Notes under the pieces: generated by a model | The model's input: the letters and a program-made list of their open reading frames with translations, nothing else | The model's database searches: none | What the model was told of the DNA's origin: nothing | Source of the DNA: Planctomycetaceae bacterium | GTDB lineage: Bacteria; Planctomycetota; Planctomycetia; Planctomycetales; Planctomycetaceae | Assembly: GCA_020638955.1 (NCBI GenBank) | Contig: JACKHO010000006.1 | Coordinates: 186,001 to 250,000, forward strand | Length of the DNA stretch: 64,000 bases | Direction of reading: 5' to 3' | Made by a program: the position numbers and the translations under genes | Shown: positions 18,019 to 26,293 of the stretch, one piece after another | Layout: every line of letters begins with the position of its first letter | How positions within the stretch are numbered: position 1 is the stretch's first letter

Positions 18019-18504
18019 TTATTGGACGTTGAATTCCTCGAACAGCACGTCGAACACGCGGTCACGACCATCTTTCGACAGGGTGTGATTCACACGATCC
18101 AGGATTTCGCGTCGGAGCATGTTCTGTCCCGACTTGCCGCGAATGTCTTCCACGGTCTTGTCAGAGACGTGACTCAACAACCAGTTCTTGAGCAGCGGTC
18201 CATCAACGAGTAACTGCTCTTCCAGTTCCTTCTGGTGGTCCTTTGAAACCAGAAGACTAATCCGCAATCGCAGGTAACGGTTCATACGTCCTTCAGAGAG
18301 GTTGGCAACGACCTCGCCAAAACTGATGACGACCGTCTCCTGAGAGAGTTCCTCTTCATGAACGGGGGACCTCTCCCCTTTCGCCAAGAGCATGGGAACT
18401 GCGGCTCCCGCCCCGGCTGCAAGCAGTGGGACCAGGAGATAGAGCACCATCGAAAGCAGGGACGACTGCTTGGGTGGTTCAGGAATTTGCTGCGGATCGG
18501 CCAC
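18019..18504 (-). CDS. fliL: Flagellar basal body-associated protein FliL
   Basis: 161 residues. A single membrane helix near the N-terminus (SLLSMVLYLLVPLLAAGAGA) is followed by a periplasmic domain with the FliL pattern: VISFGEVVANLSEGRMNRYLR, then LRDRVNHTLS-like C-terminal sequence (REILDRVNHTLSKDGRDRVF, VLFEEFNVQ). FliL surrounds the stators and supports torque. It is the first recognisable gene of the minus-strand flagellar operon, so the operon promoter should lie in the 18505-18890 gap. Confidence 0.92.
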   Translation of the reverse strand: MADPQQIPEPPKQSSLLSMVLYLLVPLLAAGAGAAVPMLLAKGERSPVHEEELSQETVVISFGEVVANLSEGRMNRYLRLRISLLVSKDHQKELEEQLLVDGPLLKNWLLSHVSDKTVEDIRGKSGQNMLRREILDRVNHTLSKDGRDRVFDVLFEEFNVQ

Positions 18505-18890
18505 GGGTGAATTGCTCCAACATCGACACGGAACGTCCCTGCATATCGTCTGGGCGTGAAGTCAAACTTTGTCGATCACGATGAGTTTGGCGATCGTGTC
18601 GGCTGCTGAGAGATCAGGATGCGGGACCGCTCTACTCCATGCGTGATTCCAGTCAACAATTGAGGGAACACCCGCAGTAAACATGCGGTTGCGGAAGGAA
18701 TTCCCCACATGAAGCGGAACTCTTTTCCCGTAATTTGGCGATGACTTGCCCGGCCTCGTCATGGCCAGAAAGATGTCCACCGCACCAGCAGAGCGGTATT
18801 TGCAGGCAATGACGGTTCGACCAGTAGAACGGCTTTTAACTGGCACAACGGTTGCAATGCATTTCCCGACAGCCCAGGGGGAGGGGGAAC
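18505..18890. other. Divergent regulatory region between the fli and flg operons
   Basis: 386 bases between fliL (minus) and flgF (plus). The right end contains a consensus-quality sigma-54 promoter (18841-18856, listed separately). No equally good element was found for the minus-strand fliL operon. A minus-strand reading frame of 124 codons (18562-18936) crosses this region and runs into flgF; it has no recognisable motif or ribosome site and is not called. Confidence 0.6.
18841..18856 (+). promoter_or_regulatory. Sigma-54 (RpoN) -24/-12 promoter of the flgF operon
   Basis: The 16 bases TGGCACAACGGTTGCA match the sigma-54 consensus TGGCACG-N4-TTGCW at every defined position except one (A for G at position 7), with the strict spacing between the GG and GC pairs. 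It lies 34 bases before the flgF ATG at 18891, which itself has a GGGGGAGGGGGA ribosome site. This predicts a start of transcription near base 18867. Sigma-54 promoters need an activator ATPase; none is encoded in the window. Confidence 0.8.
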
Positions 18891-19610
18891 ATGCTGCCAG
18901 GAATTTATAGCGCGGCCAACGGAATGGACGCGGCACAGCGGCAACAGGAAATCATCGCACGAAATCTTGCGCATGCACAAATGCCGGGCTTTCGACGGCT
19001 CGTTCCCTATTTTGATTCCAATGGTGATGACGTCTCGGCGAGCGACTTCGCGGGATCAAAGTCCAACAACCAGGCCATCGACTTCACACCCGGCGGTTTA
19101 ATGCAGACCGGAGCGCCGCTCGACTTTGCAATCAGTGGCGACGGCTTCTTCACGATTGAGGGACCGAATGGCCCTCTGTTCACCCGTAACGGTGTGTTTC
19201 AAATTAGTCCCGAAGGTCAGTTGGTTACCACTGACGGACTTCCCGTCGCCGCCGAACAGGGTGTGATCACATTTCCACAAAACGCCGACTTGTCGAAGTT
19301 GGCCGTCGGACAAGATGGTCGACTCTCGCTGAACAACATTCCGCTGGGCAAACTGAAACTCGTCTCCGTTGCCAATCCCCAGAACTTTGAACTGGTGGGG
19401 GCAACGCTGATGGCACTGCCGGACGGCGACTCTGTGCTTCCTATGGAAGGCACGCTGCTTCAGGGAGTACGCGAGCAATCGAACGTCCATCCCGTTCAGG
19501 AACTCGTCACTATGATTGCCGCCATGCGACAGCACGAAGCGGCCCAACGATCGATGACGGCACTCTCACGTGCCGTTGAGCGTCACCAGGATTTGTCAGG
19601 AGGACAATAA
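18891..19610 (+). CDS. flgF: Flagellar basal-body rod protein FlgF
   Basis: 239 residues. N-terminal rod motif MLPGIYSAANGMDAAQRQQE with RNLAHAQMPGFRR, a central DFAISGDGFFTIEGPNG signature, and a C-terminal QSNVHPVQELVTMIAAMRQH amphipathic segment are all as in rod/hook proteins. The start at 18891 is set by the rod motif and by a very strong ribosome site; a longer frame to 18852 would overlap the promoter. It is the first gene of the plus-strand flagellar operon, and its stop overlaps the flgG start by one base. Confidence 0.93.
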   Translation: MLPGIYSAANGMDAAQRQQEIIARNLAHAQMPGFRRLVPYFDSNGDDVSASDFAGSKSNNQAIDFTPGGLMQTGAPLDFAISGDGFFTIEGPNGPLFTRNGVFQISPEGQLVTTDGLPVAAEQGVITFPQNADLSKLAVGQDGRLSLNNIPLGKLKLVSVANPQNFELVGATLMALPDGDSVLPMEGTLLQGVREQSNVHPVQELVTMIAAMRQHEAAQRSMTALSRAVERHQDLSGGQ

Positions 19611-20407
19611 TGTTACGTGCGTTGTACACGAGTGCCTCAGGAATGAAGGCCCAGGAACTTTCCATTGACAATACGGCAAACAACATTGCCAACGTCAACA
19701 CCAGCGCGTTCAAACGGAGCACCATCAACTTCGCGGACCTGTTTTACACCACGCTGGAACAGCCGGGAACATCCGTCTCCGCCTCGCAGACTACTCCGTC
19801 GGGACTGCAAATCGGAAACGGAACACGTGCCACGTCGACTACAAAGGTCTTCACATCCGGAACTATCGAGCAAACCGGGTTCCCCCTCGATATCGCAATC
19901 GAAGGTGATGGTTTCCTCAAGGTAAATTTGCCGAACAATGAGACACGTTTCACGCGCGCCGGCTCATTGCGAATTGACCAGAACGGTCAACTCGTGACCG
20001 CCGATGGATATCCAATCGAACCGGCAATCTCGATTCCCGACGGTACGAGCTTGGCGCAGCTCAACATTGCCGCTGACGGAACAGTCTCCGCTCCGCAGTC
20101 AGGTTCGCCGAGCGTGAGTAATCCCATTGGACAAATCCAACTCTTTCGCTTCCTGAATCCCGCCGGACTGTCGAGTGAGGGCGGGAATCTGTATGCGGAG
20201 ACGCCGGCATCAGGACAAGAGGTTTCGGGGACACCCGGATTAAATGGCCTCGGAAACATCCGTCAGGGATTCCTCGAAGGATCCAACGTCGAAGTCGTTA
20301 CAGAACTGATTTCACTTATTTCGGCGCAGCGTGCCTATGAGGTGAACTCCCGTGCGATTAAGGCCGGCGACGAAATGTTGTCGACCGCCACCGACATCGT
20401 CAGGTAA
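19610..20407 (+). CDS. flgG: Flagellar basal-body distal rod protein FlgG
   Basis: 265 residues, like E. coli FlgG (260). MLRALYTSASGMKAQELSID and NTANNIANVNTSAFKRS are the N-terminal rod motif; LDIAIEGDGFLKVNLPN is the central family motif; GSNVEVVTELISLISAQRAY is the C-terminal motif. FlgG makes the distal rod that crosses the peptidoglycan and outer membrane. Coupled to flgF by a TAATG overlap. Confidence 0.97.
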   Translation: MLRALYTSASGMKAQELSIDNTANNIANVNTSAFKRSTINFADLFYTTLEQPGTSVSASQTTPSGLQIGNGTRATSTTKVFTSGTIEQTGFPLDIAIEGDGFLKVNLPNNETRFTRAGSLRIDQNGQLVTADGYPIEPAISIPDGTSLAQLNIAADGTVSAPQSGSPSVSNPIGQIQLFRFLNPAGLSSEGGNLYAETPASGQEVSGTPGLNGLGNIRQGFLEGSNVEVVTELISLISAQRAYEVNSRAIKAGDEMLSTATDIVR

Positions 20408-20428
20408 TGCATCAGGGAGGTGAAAACC

Positions 20429-21517
20429 ATGTCAACACGAAGTCGCCAACTCTCAATTGGACAGTTGCACAGCCGCAGCAGTGGTGCCTTGCGCTCCTGC
20501 TGCTGCGTCACGCTCATGCTCCTGTTATGTGCATGGACTTCTAATCTGTGGGGCGAAGACGTCGTTGTTTCGCTGCGGTTGAATTCGACAGTGACGACGG
20601 AGCTCGTACGCATTGGTGATTGTGCCGATGTCTCTACGACCAGTGACTCACTCGCGGAGCAAATCCGGGAACTCGACGTCGATCAATTCGACACCGAGTC
20701 CACACGAGTTATTCCGCGTCAACAGATTGAATTACGGCTGCGGCTGTTTGGTCTCGGCGAGAACGAAGTTCGAGTCGAGGGCGCCAAGTCGGTCGAGGTC
20801 ACACGAACTACGGTCCCCGCTCGTGACGTCGCTCTGGAGACGGCCATTACCTCACAAATGGTGAAACAGTACTCGCTGACGCCCGGACAAATTCGCGTCC
20901 GCTTGATGACCTCCGTCGAGAGCCTGTTTCCCGGCTCAACTCAGGAAGCGCTGGATTGGGATGTCCTGCTGCCCGGCGCAGTTCCGTGTGGTCGGCATTC
21001 CCTGCTCGTTCGTGGACTGGCCAATGGTCGACTCGTGGTCACACGACAGGTCTCCGTCGATATCCAAATTCGTAAGCCGCTTGTCGTGGCAAATCGCGAT
21101 TTGCCAGCAGGCTATGTCATTACCGACGGCGACATCGAGTTCGGTGAGTACTGGTGCAGCGATGCCGACACATCGGCCGCGCTTGTCCAAGTGATTTCAT
21201 CATTGACCGCTCGGCCCATAAAGAAGGGAGAGCCTGTCAAGTTGCGTGATCTCAAAACGGCCGACTTACGCGATCAGTTTGTCGTGCGACAACGAGATTC
21301 CGTCTCCGTCGTCGCCCGCAGCGGCACGTTGACCATCACACTCCAGGCCGCAGAAGCCATGCAGAATGGCAAAGTCGGTGATCGCATTTGGCTGCGAAAC
21401 CTGGATTCTAAGCGACTCATTTCGGGAGTAATTACCGCTCCAGGCGTGGCAGAAATCGAACTGTCGCCGACAACTGGAATTCGCACAGCCGATACGTTGC
21501 CGAGATTAGTCCGCTAG
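20429..21517 (+). CDS. flgA: Flagellar P-ring assembly chaperone FlgA
   Basis: 362 residues from the ATG at 20429, with AGGGAGG eight bases upstream; a GTG nine bases earlier lies inside that ribosome site and is less likely. A signal peptide is present (SCCCVTLMLLLCAWTSNLWG). The C-terminal half has the SAF-type FlgA pattern: PLVVANRDLPAGYVITDGDI, RPIKKGEPVKLRDL, DSVSVVARSGTLTITLQAEA-like sequence and NGKVGDRIWLRNLDSKRLISG. FlgA helps FlgI form the P-ring in the periplasm. It is longer than E. coli FlgA (219), mostly through an N-terminal extension. Confidence 0.9.
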   Translation: MSTRSRQLSIGQLHSRSSGALRSCCCVTLMLLLCAWTSNLWGEDVVVSLRLNSTVTTELVRIGDCADVSTTSDSLAEQIRELDVDQFDTESTRVIPRQQIELRLRLFGLGENEVRVEGAKSVEVTRTTVPARDVALETAITSQMVKQYSLTPGQIRVRLMTSVESLFPGSTQEALDWDVLLPGAVPCGRHSLLVRGLANGRLVVTRQVSVDIQIRKPLVVANRDLPAGYVITDGDIEFGEYWCSDADTSAALVQVISSLTARPIKKGEPVKLRDLKTADLRDQFVVRQRDSVSVVARSGTLTITLQAAEAMQNGKVGDRIWLRNLDSKRLISGVITAPGVAEIELSPTTGIRTADTLPRLVR

Positions 21518-21554
21518 TTCCAAGTCTTTCGTACGCGAACCACATCACGAAATT

Positions 21555-22184
21555 ATGAAATTCTTAATCCGAATTCATTGCTTGATAGTTGCAGCTTGCA
21601 TGTTGCTGTCGATCCCGTCACTCCAGGCCGAATCAATTTGGCAACGGCACACGCAGGAACATGGGTTCCTGTTCTACGATGCGAAAGCCCGTGATGTCGG
21701 CGACCTGTTAACGGTTGTCATTTCGCAGGACACCACATTGGGGCATCGCGAAGATCGAGGGATGTCCAAGTCCTCGGGCATTGGTGGCGTGTTCGCACTG
21801 GCCGGTAAGGCGGGCGGCGGATTCGGAACGCAAGGTGCCGACACGTCGCTCGATCTGTCGAACGAGTCCGATCGAAACTTCAAGGGCGCCGAATCATTCA
21901 GCAGCGAACAGGCTTTGACAGATCGAGTTACCGTCTCTGTTGTCGCCGTCATGCCGAATGGCAATCTAGTCCTCTCGGGGACTCGTACCATTCAGGTGGC
22001 GGGCGAAGTACGGACGATGAACGTCAGTGGCTCGGTGCGGGCCATTGACGTCGGCCCCGACAATACAGTCGTTTCGCGGTCGGTTGCTGATTTGCAAATT
22101 ACTTATGACGCGGTCGGTCCGGGAAAGAAGTTCACGCGGCAGGGATGGTTCGAACGCTGTATGAATCGGGTCTGGCCGTTTTGA
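21555..22184 (+). CDS. flgH: Flagellar L-ring protein FlgH without lipobox
   Basis: 209 residues. The core matches FlgH: LFYDAKARDVGDLLTVVISQ near the N-terminus and NGNLVLSGTRTIQVAGEVR plus ISGSVR-like sequence near the C-terminus. FlgH forms the outer-membrane L-ring. In E. coli it is a lipoprotein; here the leader (LIVAACMLLSIPSLQAESIW) ends in an ordinary signal-peptidase I site (LQA-E), and no Cys follows at the cleavage point. The outer-membrane ring subunit would therefore be non-lipidated. A 150-base gap with a perfect hairpin follows before flgI. Confidence 0.92.
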   Translation: MKFLIRIHCLIVAACMLLSIPSLQAESIWQRHTQEHGFLFYDAKARDVGDLLTVVISQDTTLGHREDRGMSKSSGIGGVFALAGKAGGGFGTQGADTSLDLSNESDRNFKGAESFSSEQALTDRVTVSVVAVMPNGNLVLSGTRTIQVAGEVRTMNVSGSVRAIDVGPDNTVVSRSVADLQITYDAVGPGKKFTRQGWFERCMNRVWPF

Positions 22185-22210
22185 CATCCCAGGCCATTTC
22201 GAAGCACGGT

Positions 22211-22234
22211 GACACAGACATTCCTGTCTGTGTC
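22211..22234. repeat. Perfect hairpin with TTCC loop, copy of a dispersed short repeat
   Basis: Ten-base arms GACACAGACA and TGTCTGTGTC flank a TTCC loop. The core CAGACATTCCTGTCTG recurs at 48921-48936, and 17 bases of the same repeat occur inverted at 31331-31347. It lies between flgH and flgI. No T-tract follows on the plus strand, so it is not a classical terminator; it could slow RNA decay or be a mobile palindromic repeat. Confidence 0.75.
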
Positions 22235-22334
22235 TTCCCTTAGCAGAAAGCATGTTCTGGTAGGTTTTGAACCGCTCTCTAGAACAGTGGGATGGATTCG
22301 ATTCGGAGTAGGTGGAAAGTTGAAAGCCAGGAAC

Positions 22335-23492
22335 ATGATCACCCAGGCAAATCCCTCGGAATGCTGGCAGAGCTGTTGGCTCATCGGCTTCCGTTGCATT
22401 GCGATATTGACGTTCGCCGTGTTGAGTGCAGCTGCGTCGGCAGCGGAAGTCCGGATCAAAGACATTACCAGCGTGGATGGCGTCCGCACGAATCAAATTC
22501 TTGGCATGGGACTCGTCACCGGCCTGCCCGGCACGGGGAGTAAGAGTCCGATTACACGTGAATTTGCATTGAACTTTATGCAGCGGTTCGGCATGCGAAT
22601 TGACCCGCTGGTGCGTGCGAATCTGCAGAATGACACCCGCCAGAAGACGGACAATCTCTCCGTAGTCACTGTTACTGCCGACTTACCAACTTTTGCACGT
22701 GAAGGAACAAGAATCGACGTCATCGTCTCGACGTTTGACGATGCGAAAAACCTCCAGGGGGGAACGCTCATCATGACGCCACTGGTGGGTGCTGATGGTG
22801 AAGTCTATGCCGTGGCTAGTGGCCCAATTTCTCTGGGCGGTTTCAGTGCGAGCGGCCAGGGGGCGACGGTGCAAAAGAATCATCCCACGACCGGTCGCAT
22901 CCCTAACGGTGCGACCGTCGAGCGAGAGACGCTCAACGAAGTTGGCATCGGGGGACAAGTGCGACTGCTACTTCGACAGCGAGACTATGAGACAGCTCGT
23001 CGCATTGCAGAGGCGATCAACAAGGAGTTTCCACTGGCCGCTCGTGCCGTTGATGAAGGAACCGTCGAGGTCTTAACCGCGTTTGACATGTCGACGCCGG
23101 ACTTTCTGGGGCACATTGGACAAATTCGCGTAACTCCCGACTTCCCCGCCAAGGTGGTTATTAACGAACGGACGGGAACCGTCATTGTGGGACAGCACGT
23201 CCGCATTTCGAATGTGCTCATCACCCACGCGAATCTCACTGTGACGACGTCGGAGTCACCACAGGTCAGCCAGCCGGCGCCGTTCAGTCAGGGGGAGACG
23301 GAAACAGTGCCGCGTACGCAAATCGAAGTTTTTGAAGAGGCAAAACCGGTCACCGAAATCCCGGAGACGGTGACAGTCGGCGACTTGGCTACGGCGCTCA
23401 ATGCGTTGGGAGTCACTCCACGCGACTTGAGTTCCATTTTCCAGCAACTCAAAGAGTCGGGGGCGCTGCACGCCGACCTCGAATTCAAGTAG
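22335..23492 (+). CDS. flgI: Flagellar P-ring protein FlgI
   Basis: 385 residues from the ATG at 22335 (E. coli FlgI 365). A TTG at 22320 with a better-spaced GGTGGA, or a far upstream start at 22209 inside the hairpin, are less likely. A signal peptide ends in ASAAE. The mature start VRIKDITSVDGVRTNQILGM is characteristic, as are LGMGLVTGLPGTGSKSP and, later, TVIVGQHVRISNVLITHANL. FlgI polymerises around the rod in the peptidoglycan layer with help from FlgA. The C-terminus is extended by a Pro/Glu-rich segment before the usual LV-x-ALN-x-LG-x-TPRDL motif. Confidence 0.95.
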   Translation: MITQANPSECWQSCWLIGFRCIAILTFAVLSAAASAAEVRIKDITSVDGVRTNQILGMGLVTGLPGTGSKSPITREFALNFMQRFGMRIDPLVRANLQNDTRQKTDNLSVVTVTADLPTFAREGTRIDVIVSTFDDAKNLQGGTLIMTPLVGADGEVYAVASGPISLGGFSASGQGATVQKNHPTTGRIPNGATVERETLNEVGIGGQVRLLLRQRDYETARRIAEAINKEFPLAARAVDEGTVEVLTAFDMSTPDFLGHIGQIRVTPDFPAKVVINERTGTVIVGQHVRISNVLITHANLTVTTSESPQVSQPAPFSQGETETVPRTQIEVFEEAKPVTEIPETVTVGDLATALNALGVTPRDLSSIFQQLKESGALHADLEFK

Positions 23493-23503
23493 GAGAGGAC
23501 GAA

Positions 23504-23779
23504 ATGATTGGACAAGTCACTGGACCATCCTGGACGTTGCAGGCCATTGGCACAGAGTCCCAGCGAGCTGACCCCATGGGGTTGGCGCGGGAATTTGAGA
23601 GTTTGTTGCTGTCCCGACTGATGAAGGATATGCGGCAGTCGGGATTCGACGAGTCTGGGATGTTCCCGGGAGACGAATCCGACACGTTGGGCAGCATGTT
23701 TGACCTTCACATGGGGCGACAGCTGGCCATGCATGGGGGATTTGGACTGGCCAAATCACTGGAACCGTATCTGGAATGA
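23504..23779 (+). CDS. flgJ: Rod-binding FlgJ N-terminal domain protein (no muramidase)
   Basis: 91 residues. Contains AREFESLLLSRLMKDMRQSG and GDESDTLGSMFDLHMGRQLA, the rod-binding motif of FlgJ. E. coli FlgJ has in addition a C-terminal peptidoglycan hydrolase of about 160 residues; that is absent here, as in many non-gamma-proteobacterial lineages, so another enzyme must open the cell wall for the rod. It follows flgI by 11 bases. Confidence 0.88.
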   Translation: MIGQVTGPSWTLQAIGTESQRADPMGLAREFESLLLSRLMKDMRQSGFDESGMFPGDESDTLGSMFDLHMGRQLAMHGGFGLAKSLEPYLE

Positions 23780-23838
23780 ATCGCCGAAGCCCCTGCTGTG
23801 GATAGTCCGGTGCAGGAAGTGCCAGAAGAGGTAATGTG

Positions 23839-24243
23839 ATGAGTATTCCGCGCACAGAACTACAACAACCAACTCAATTGCAACGCATCGTCCGATTAAT
23901 GGTCGACTGCGAACAGGCGACCAATGTCTTGTTCAGTCTCATTGGAGACTCAGCACCCTCGGCGTCGCGATTGTCAGAGTCGACGACGAAGCTCGTTCAC
24001 AGTATGGAATTGGAATTATCCGAGTTACGAGTTGTGGCATCACGCGATGGCGTGCCGCTCATCGAAGATAGAGTCGGTCGCCAGCAACTTCTCATCAGAA
24101 TTCTTGAACTCGCCGAACGGACCAGTGCCGTTCATTTAACCATTCAGTTTATGCACCACGCCGAATGTCATATCGCAGCGACCGTCCAGGGGGAAAGTCG
24201 CTACGACCGCAGTGGCAGGCAGGTGCTGCACATACCGCACTAA
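23839..24243 (+). CDS. FlgN-like flagellar export chaperone candidate
   Basis: 134 residues, mostly helical by composition, with heptad-like segments (TTKLVHSMELELSELRVVAS, QLLIRILELAERTSA). Position and size fit FlgN, the chaperone of FlgK and FlgL, whose genes follow directly. Sequence similarity to FlgN is not evident by eye, so the call is from context. The start is ATG 23839 with AGAGG eight bases upstream; GTG 23836 is adjacent and also possible. Confidence 0.5.
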   Translation: MSIPRTELQQPTQLQRIVRLMVDCEQATNVLFSLIGDSAPSASRLSESTTKLVHSMELELSELRVVASRDGVPLIEDRVGRQQLLIRILELAERTSAVHLTIQFMHHAECHIAATVQGESRYDRSGRQVLHIPH

Positions 24244-24302
24244 TGCGAATGGTCTGACACGACGTCGAACCACGGCAGCAGGAACCAAGGAAGGGAATTG
24301 TC

Positions 24303-26258
24303 ATGTTGCCACTTGATATTGGACTCTCAGCCCTGCGTGCGCACCAGCAGGCACTGTCCACCGTTTCCAACAACATTACGAACGCCACGACGGAAGGATA
24401 CTCCCGTCGGCAGGTCGAATTCACGAACCGTCCCGAGACCAACGCCTCCAGCTTCTGGCAGGGAACGGGCGTGAAAATCGAGGACATTCGTCGTGTCGTT
24501 GACTATGGACTCCAGGCCGCGCTGACACAGCAGAATTCCTCTTTGGTCGCAGCCAACACTCAGTTGGGATTTGCACAGAGAGTTGAAGAACTGCTGGCTC
24601 CGAGTTTTGGATCGATGTCCGACGTGCTGCAGCGATTCATTTCCGCCGCCCGCGATTTGACCGCCCGCCCAGAAGAAGCGGCACTGCGTGATGAGTTCGT
24701 TGACGCAGCCACTGAATTGGCAACTGGCATTGAACAGACGCTCTCGGGATTCCAAAGCATTCGTGATGAAGTGTTGCAACAGGCAGGTGATGCTGCCGAT
24801 CAAGTGAATGCCATTACCAAAGAACTGGCGGAACTGAATCGGAATATTATTGCAAGCAGCGTTTCGACCGCTGAACCGAGCGAACTGCTGGATCGACGCG
24901 ATCAGCTCCTGGTTGACTTAGCGAAACTTGTCGATGTACGAACGGGGACACTCTCCAATTCGCCGAACTCGGTCATTGCCGCGGGAGGTGCAGTTCTCGT
25001 TGCCGATCACGCTTCGGAAATCGAAGTTCGAACCAGTGACAATCAACTGGTGGTTGCGAGTGGAATTGCTGAGGTCCCCCCTCAAGGTGGGCAACTCGGC
25101 GGGCTCGCGCGTTCCCTGCAAATGTTGAATGCGTACGAAGAGCGTTTTCGCGACTGGGCAACTGAACTGGTGGCGGCCGTTGACCACATTCAGGCCACCG
25201 GGATTGGTGCCGCAGGACCGCTCAGCACCATTGTCGGACAACAAAGCGTGGATGACGTTGACATCCCACTCGCGGAGACAAGTTGGGGAGCACAACTGCA
25301 AACGGGTGATCTGTACGCGACAGTTTCGAATCGAGTCACCGGTGAGCGGAAGGTTTATGGAATTACAATCGATCCTACAGTCGATTCGCTGCGCGATGTC
25401 ATTGGACGTCTCAACACGATCCCGGAACTGTCGGCCAGCCTGGATGAAGTCACGGGGCGGGTTCGTCTGTCAGCCATTGCTGGTTATGGGATTGATTTCT
25501 CGAACCGACTGGCAACTCACCCCAGTCCGGTAACGCTCTCTGGCACGAGTCAGCCCACACTCGCAGGCACCTACAACGGCAGCGAGAACAGACAAATCAT
25601 TGGTGAAGTCATCTCGGGAGGACGTGTCGGTCTCGACTCCAACGTTCTCGTTGAACTGCGTGATGACATCACCGGAGATGTTCTCACCACGCTTAATCTG
25701 GGGAGTGGAGCCTCTGTTGGTCAGTATGCCGCAGTTGTTGATGGCGTGGAAATTGCCTTCGCAACGGGCGATCTCGTGACGGGAGACACATTCCAGTTCT
25801 CCGCCATTGCTGAATCGGATACCACCGGAATTCTGGCTGCAGTTGGACTGGGAACGTTGTTTTCCGGTCGAGTTGGCGAAGGGCTGCAGGTCTCTTCGGA
25901 AATCACACAAGACTCCCGACGGCTGGCGACGGGACGGTCAGGTGGCGTCACCGATGGCACTGGAATCTCACGATTGCTAACGCTTAGTGAGTCCTCATCA
26001 GTATCAGGCTCATCAGCGAGTCAGTTGGCCGACCTCATGGCGGACACCGGTTGGAATGTCACACGCCTTCAGCGACAGCAAGAGGCCATTCAGACGCAGC
26101 AAGACGTGCTCGAAGCACGCCGCAGCAGCATTTCGGGAGTCGATCCGAATGAGGAAATGGTGCGGCTGCTGGAGTTTCAACGTTCATTTCAGGCGGCGTC
26201 GCGTCTGATTGTCTCCGTGAACCAGACGCTCGACGAACTCTTCAGTCTCATCCGTTAG
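24303..26258 (+). CDS. flgK: Flagellar hook-associated protein FlgK (HAP1)
   Basis: 651 residues (E. coli 547). N-terminal motif LDIGLSALRAHQQALSTVSN followed by NNITNATTEGYSRRQVE is the hook-protein signature; the C-terminus EEMVRLLEFQRSFQAASRLI pairs with it in a coiled coil. FlgK joins hook to filament through FlgL. The extra length is in the middle (about residues 330-540), as expected for the variable surface-exposed domains. Confidence 0.95.
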   Translation: MLPLDIGLSALRAHQQALSTVSNNITNATTEGYSRRQVEFTNRPETNASSFWQGTGVKIEDIRRVVDYGLQAALTQQNSSLVAANTQLGFAQRVEELLAPSFGSMSDVLQRFISAARDLTARPEEAALRDEFVDAATELATGIEQTLSGFQSIRDEVLQQAGDAADQVNAITKELAELNRNIIASSVSTAEPSELLDRRDQLLVDLAKLVDVRTGTLSNSPNSVIAAGGAVLVADHASEIEVRTSDNQLVVASGIAEVPPQGGQLGGLARSLQMLNAYEERFRDWATELVAAVDHIQATGIGAAGPLSTIVGQQSVDDVDIPLAETSWGAQLQTGDLYATVSNRVTGERKVYGITIDPTVDSLRDVIGRLNTIPELSASLDEVTGRVRLSAIAGYGIDFSNRLATHPSPVTLSGTSQPTLAGTYNGSENRQIIGEVISGGRVGLDSNVLVELRDDITGDVLTTLNLGSGASVGQYAAVVDGVEIAFATGDLVTGDTFQFSAIAESDTTGILAAVGLGTLFSGRVGEGLQVSSEITQDSRRLATGRSGGVTDGTGISRLLTLSESSSVSGSSASQLADLMADTGWNVTRLQRQQEAIQTQQDVLEARRSSISGVDPNEEMVRLLEFQRSFQAASRLIVSVNQTLDELFSLIR

Positions 26259-26293
26259 CCGCCAACTTTGATAATCACATTGGAAAATACTTG

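Noticed and set aside
18562..18936. 124-codon minus-strand ORF between fliL and flgF
   Set aside because: It crosses the sigma-54 promoter and runs into flgF; no motif or ribosome site supports it.
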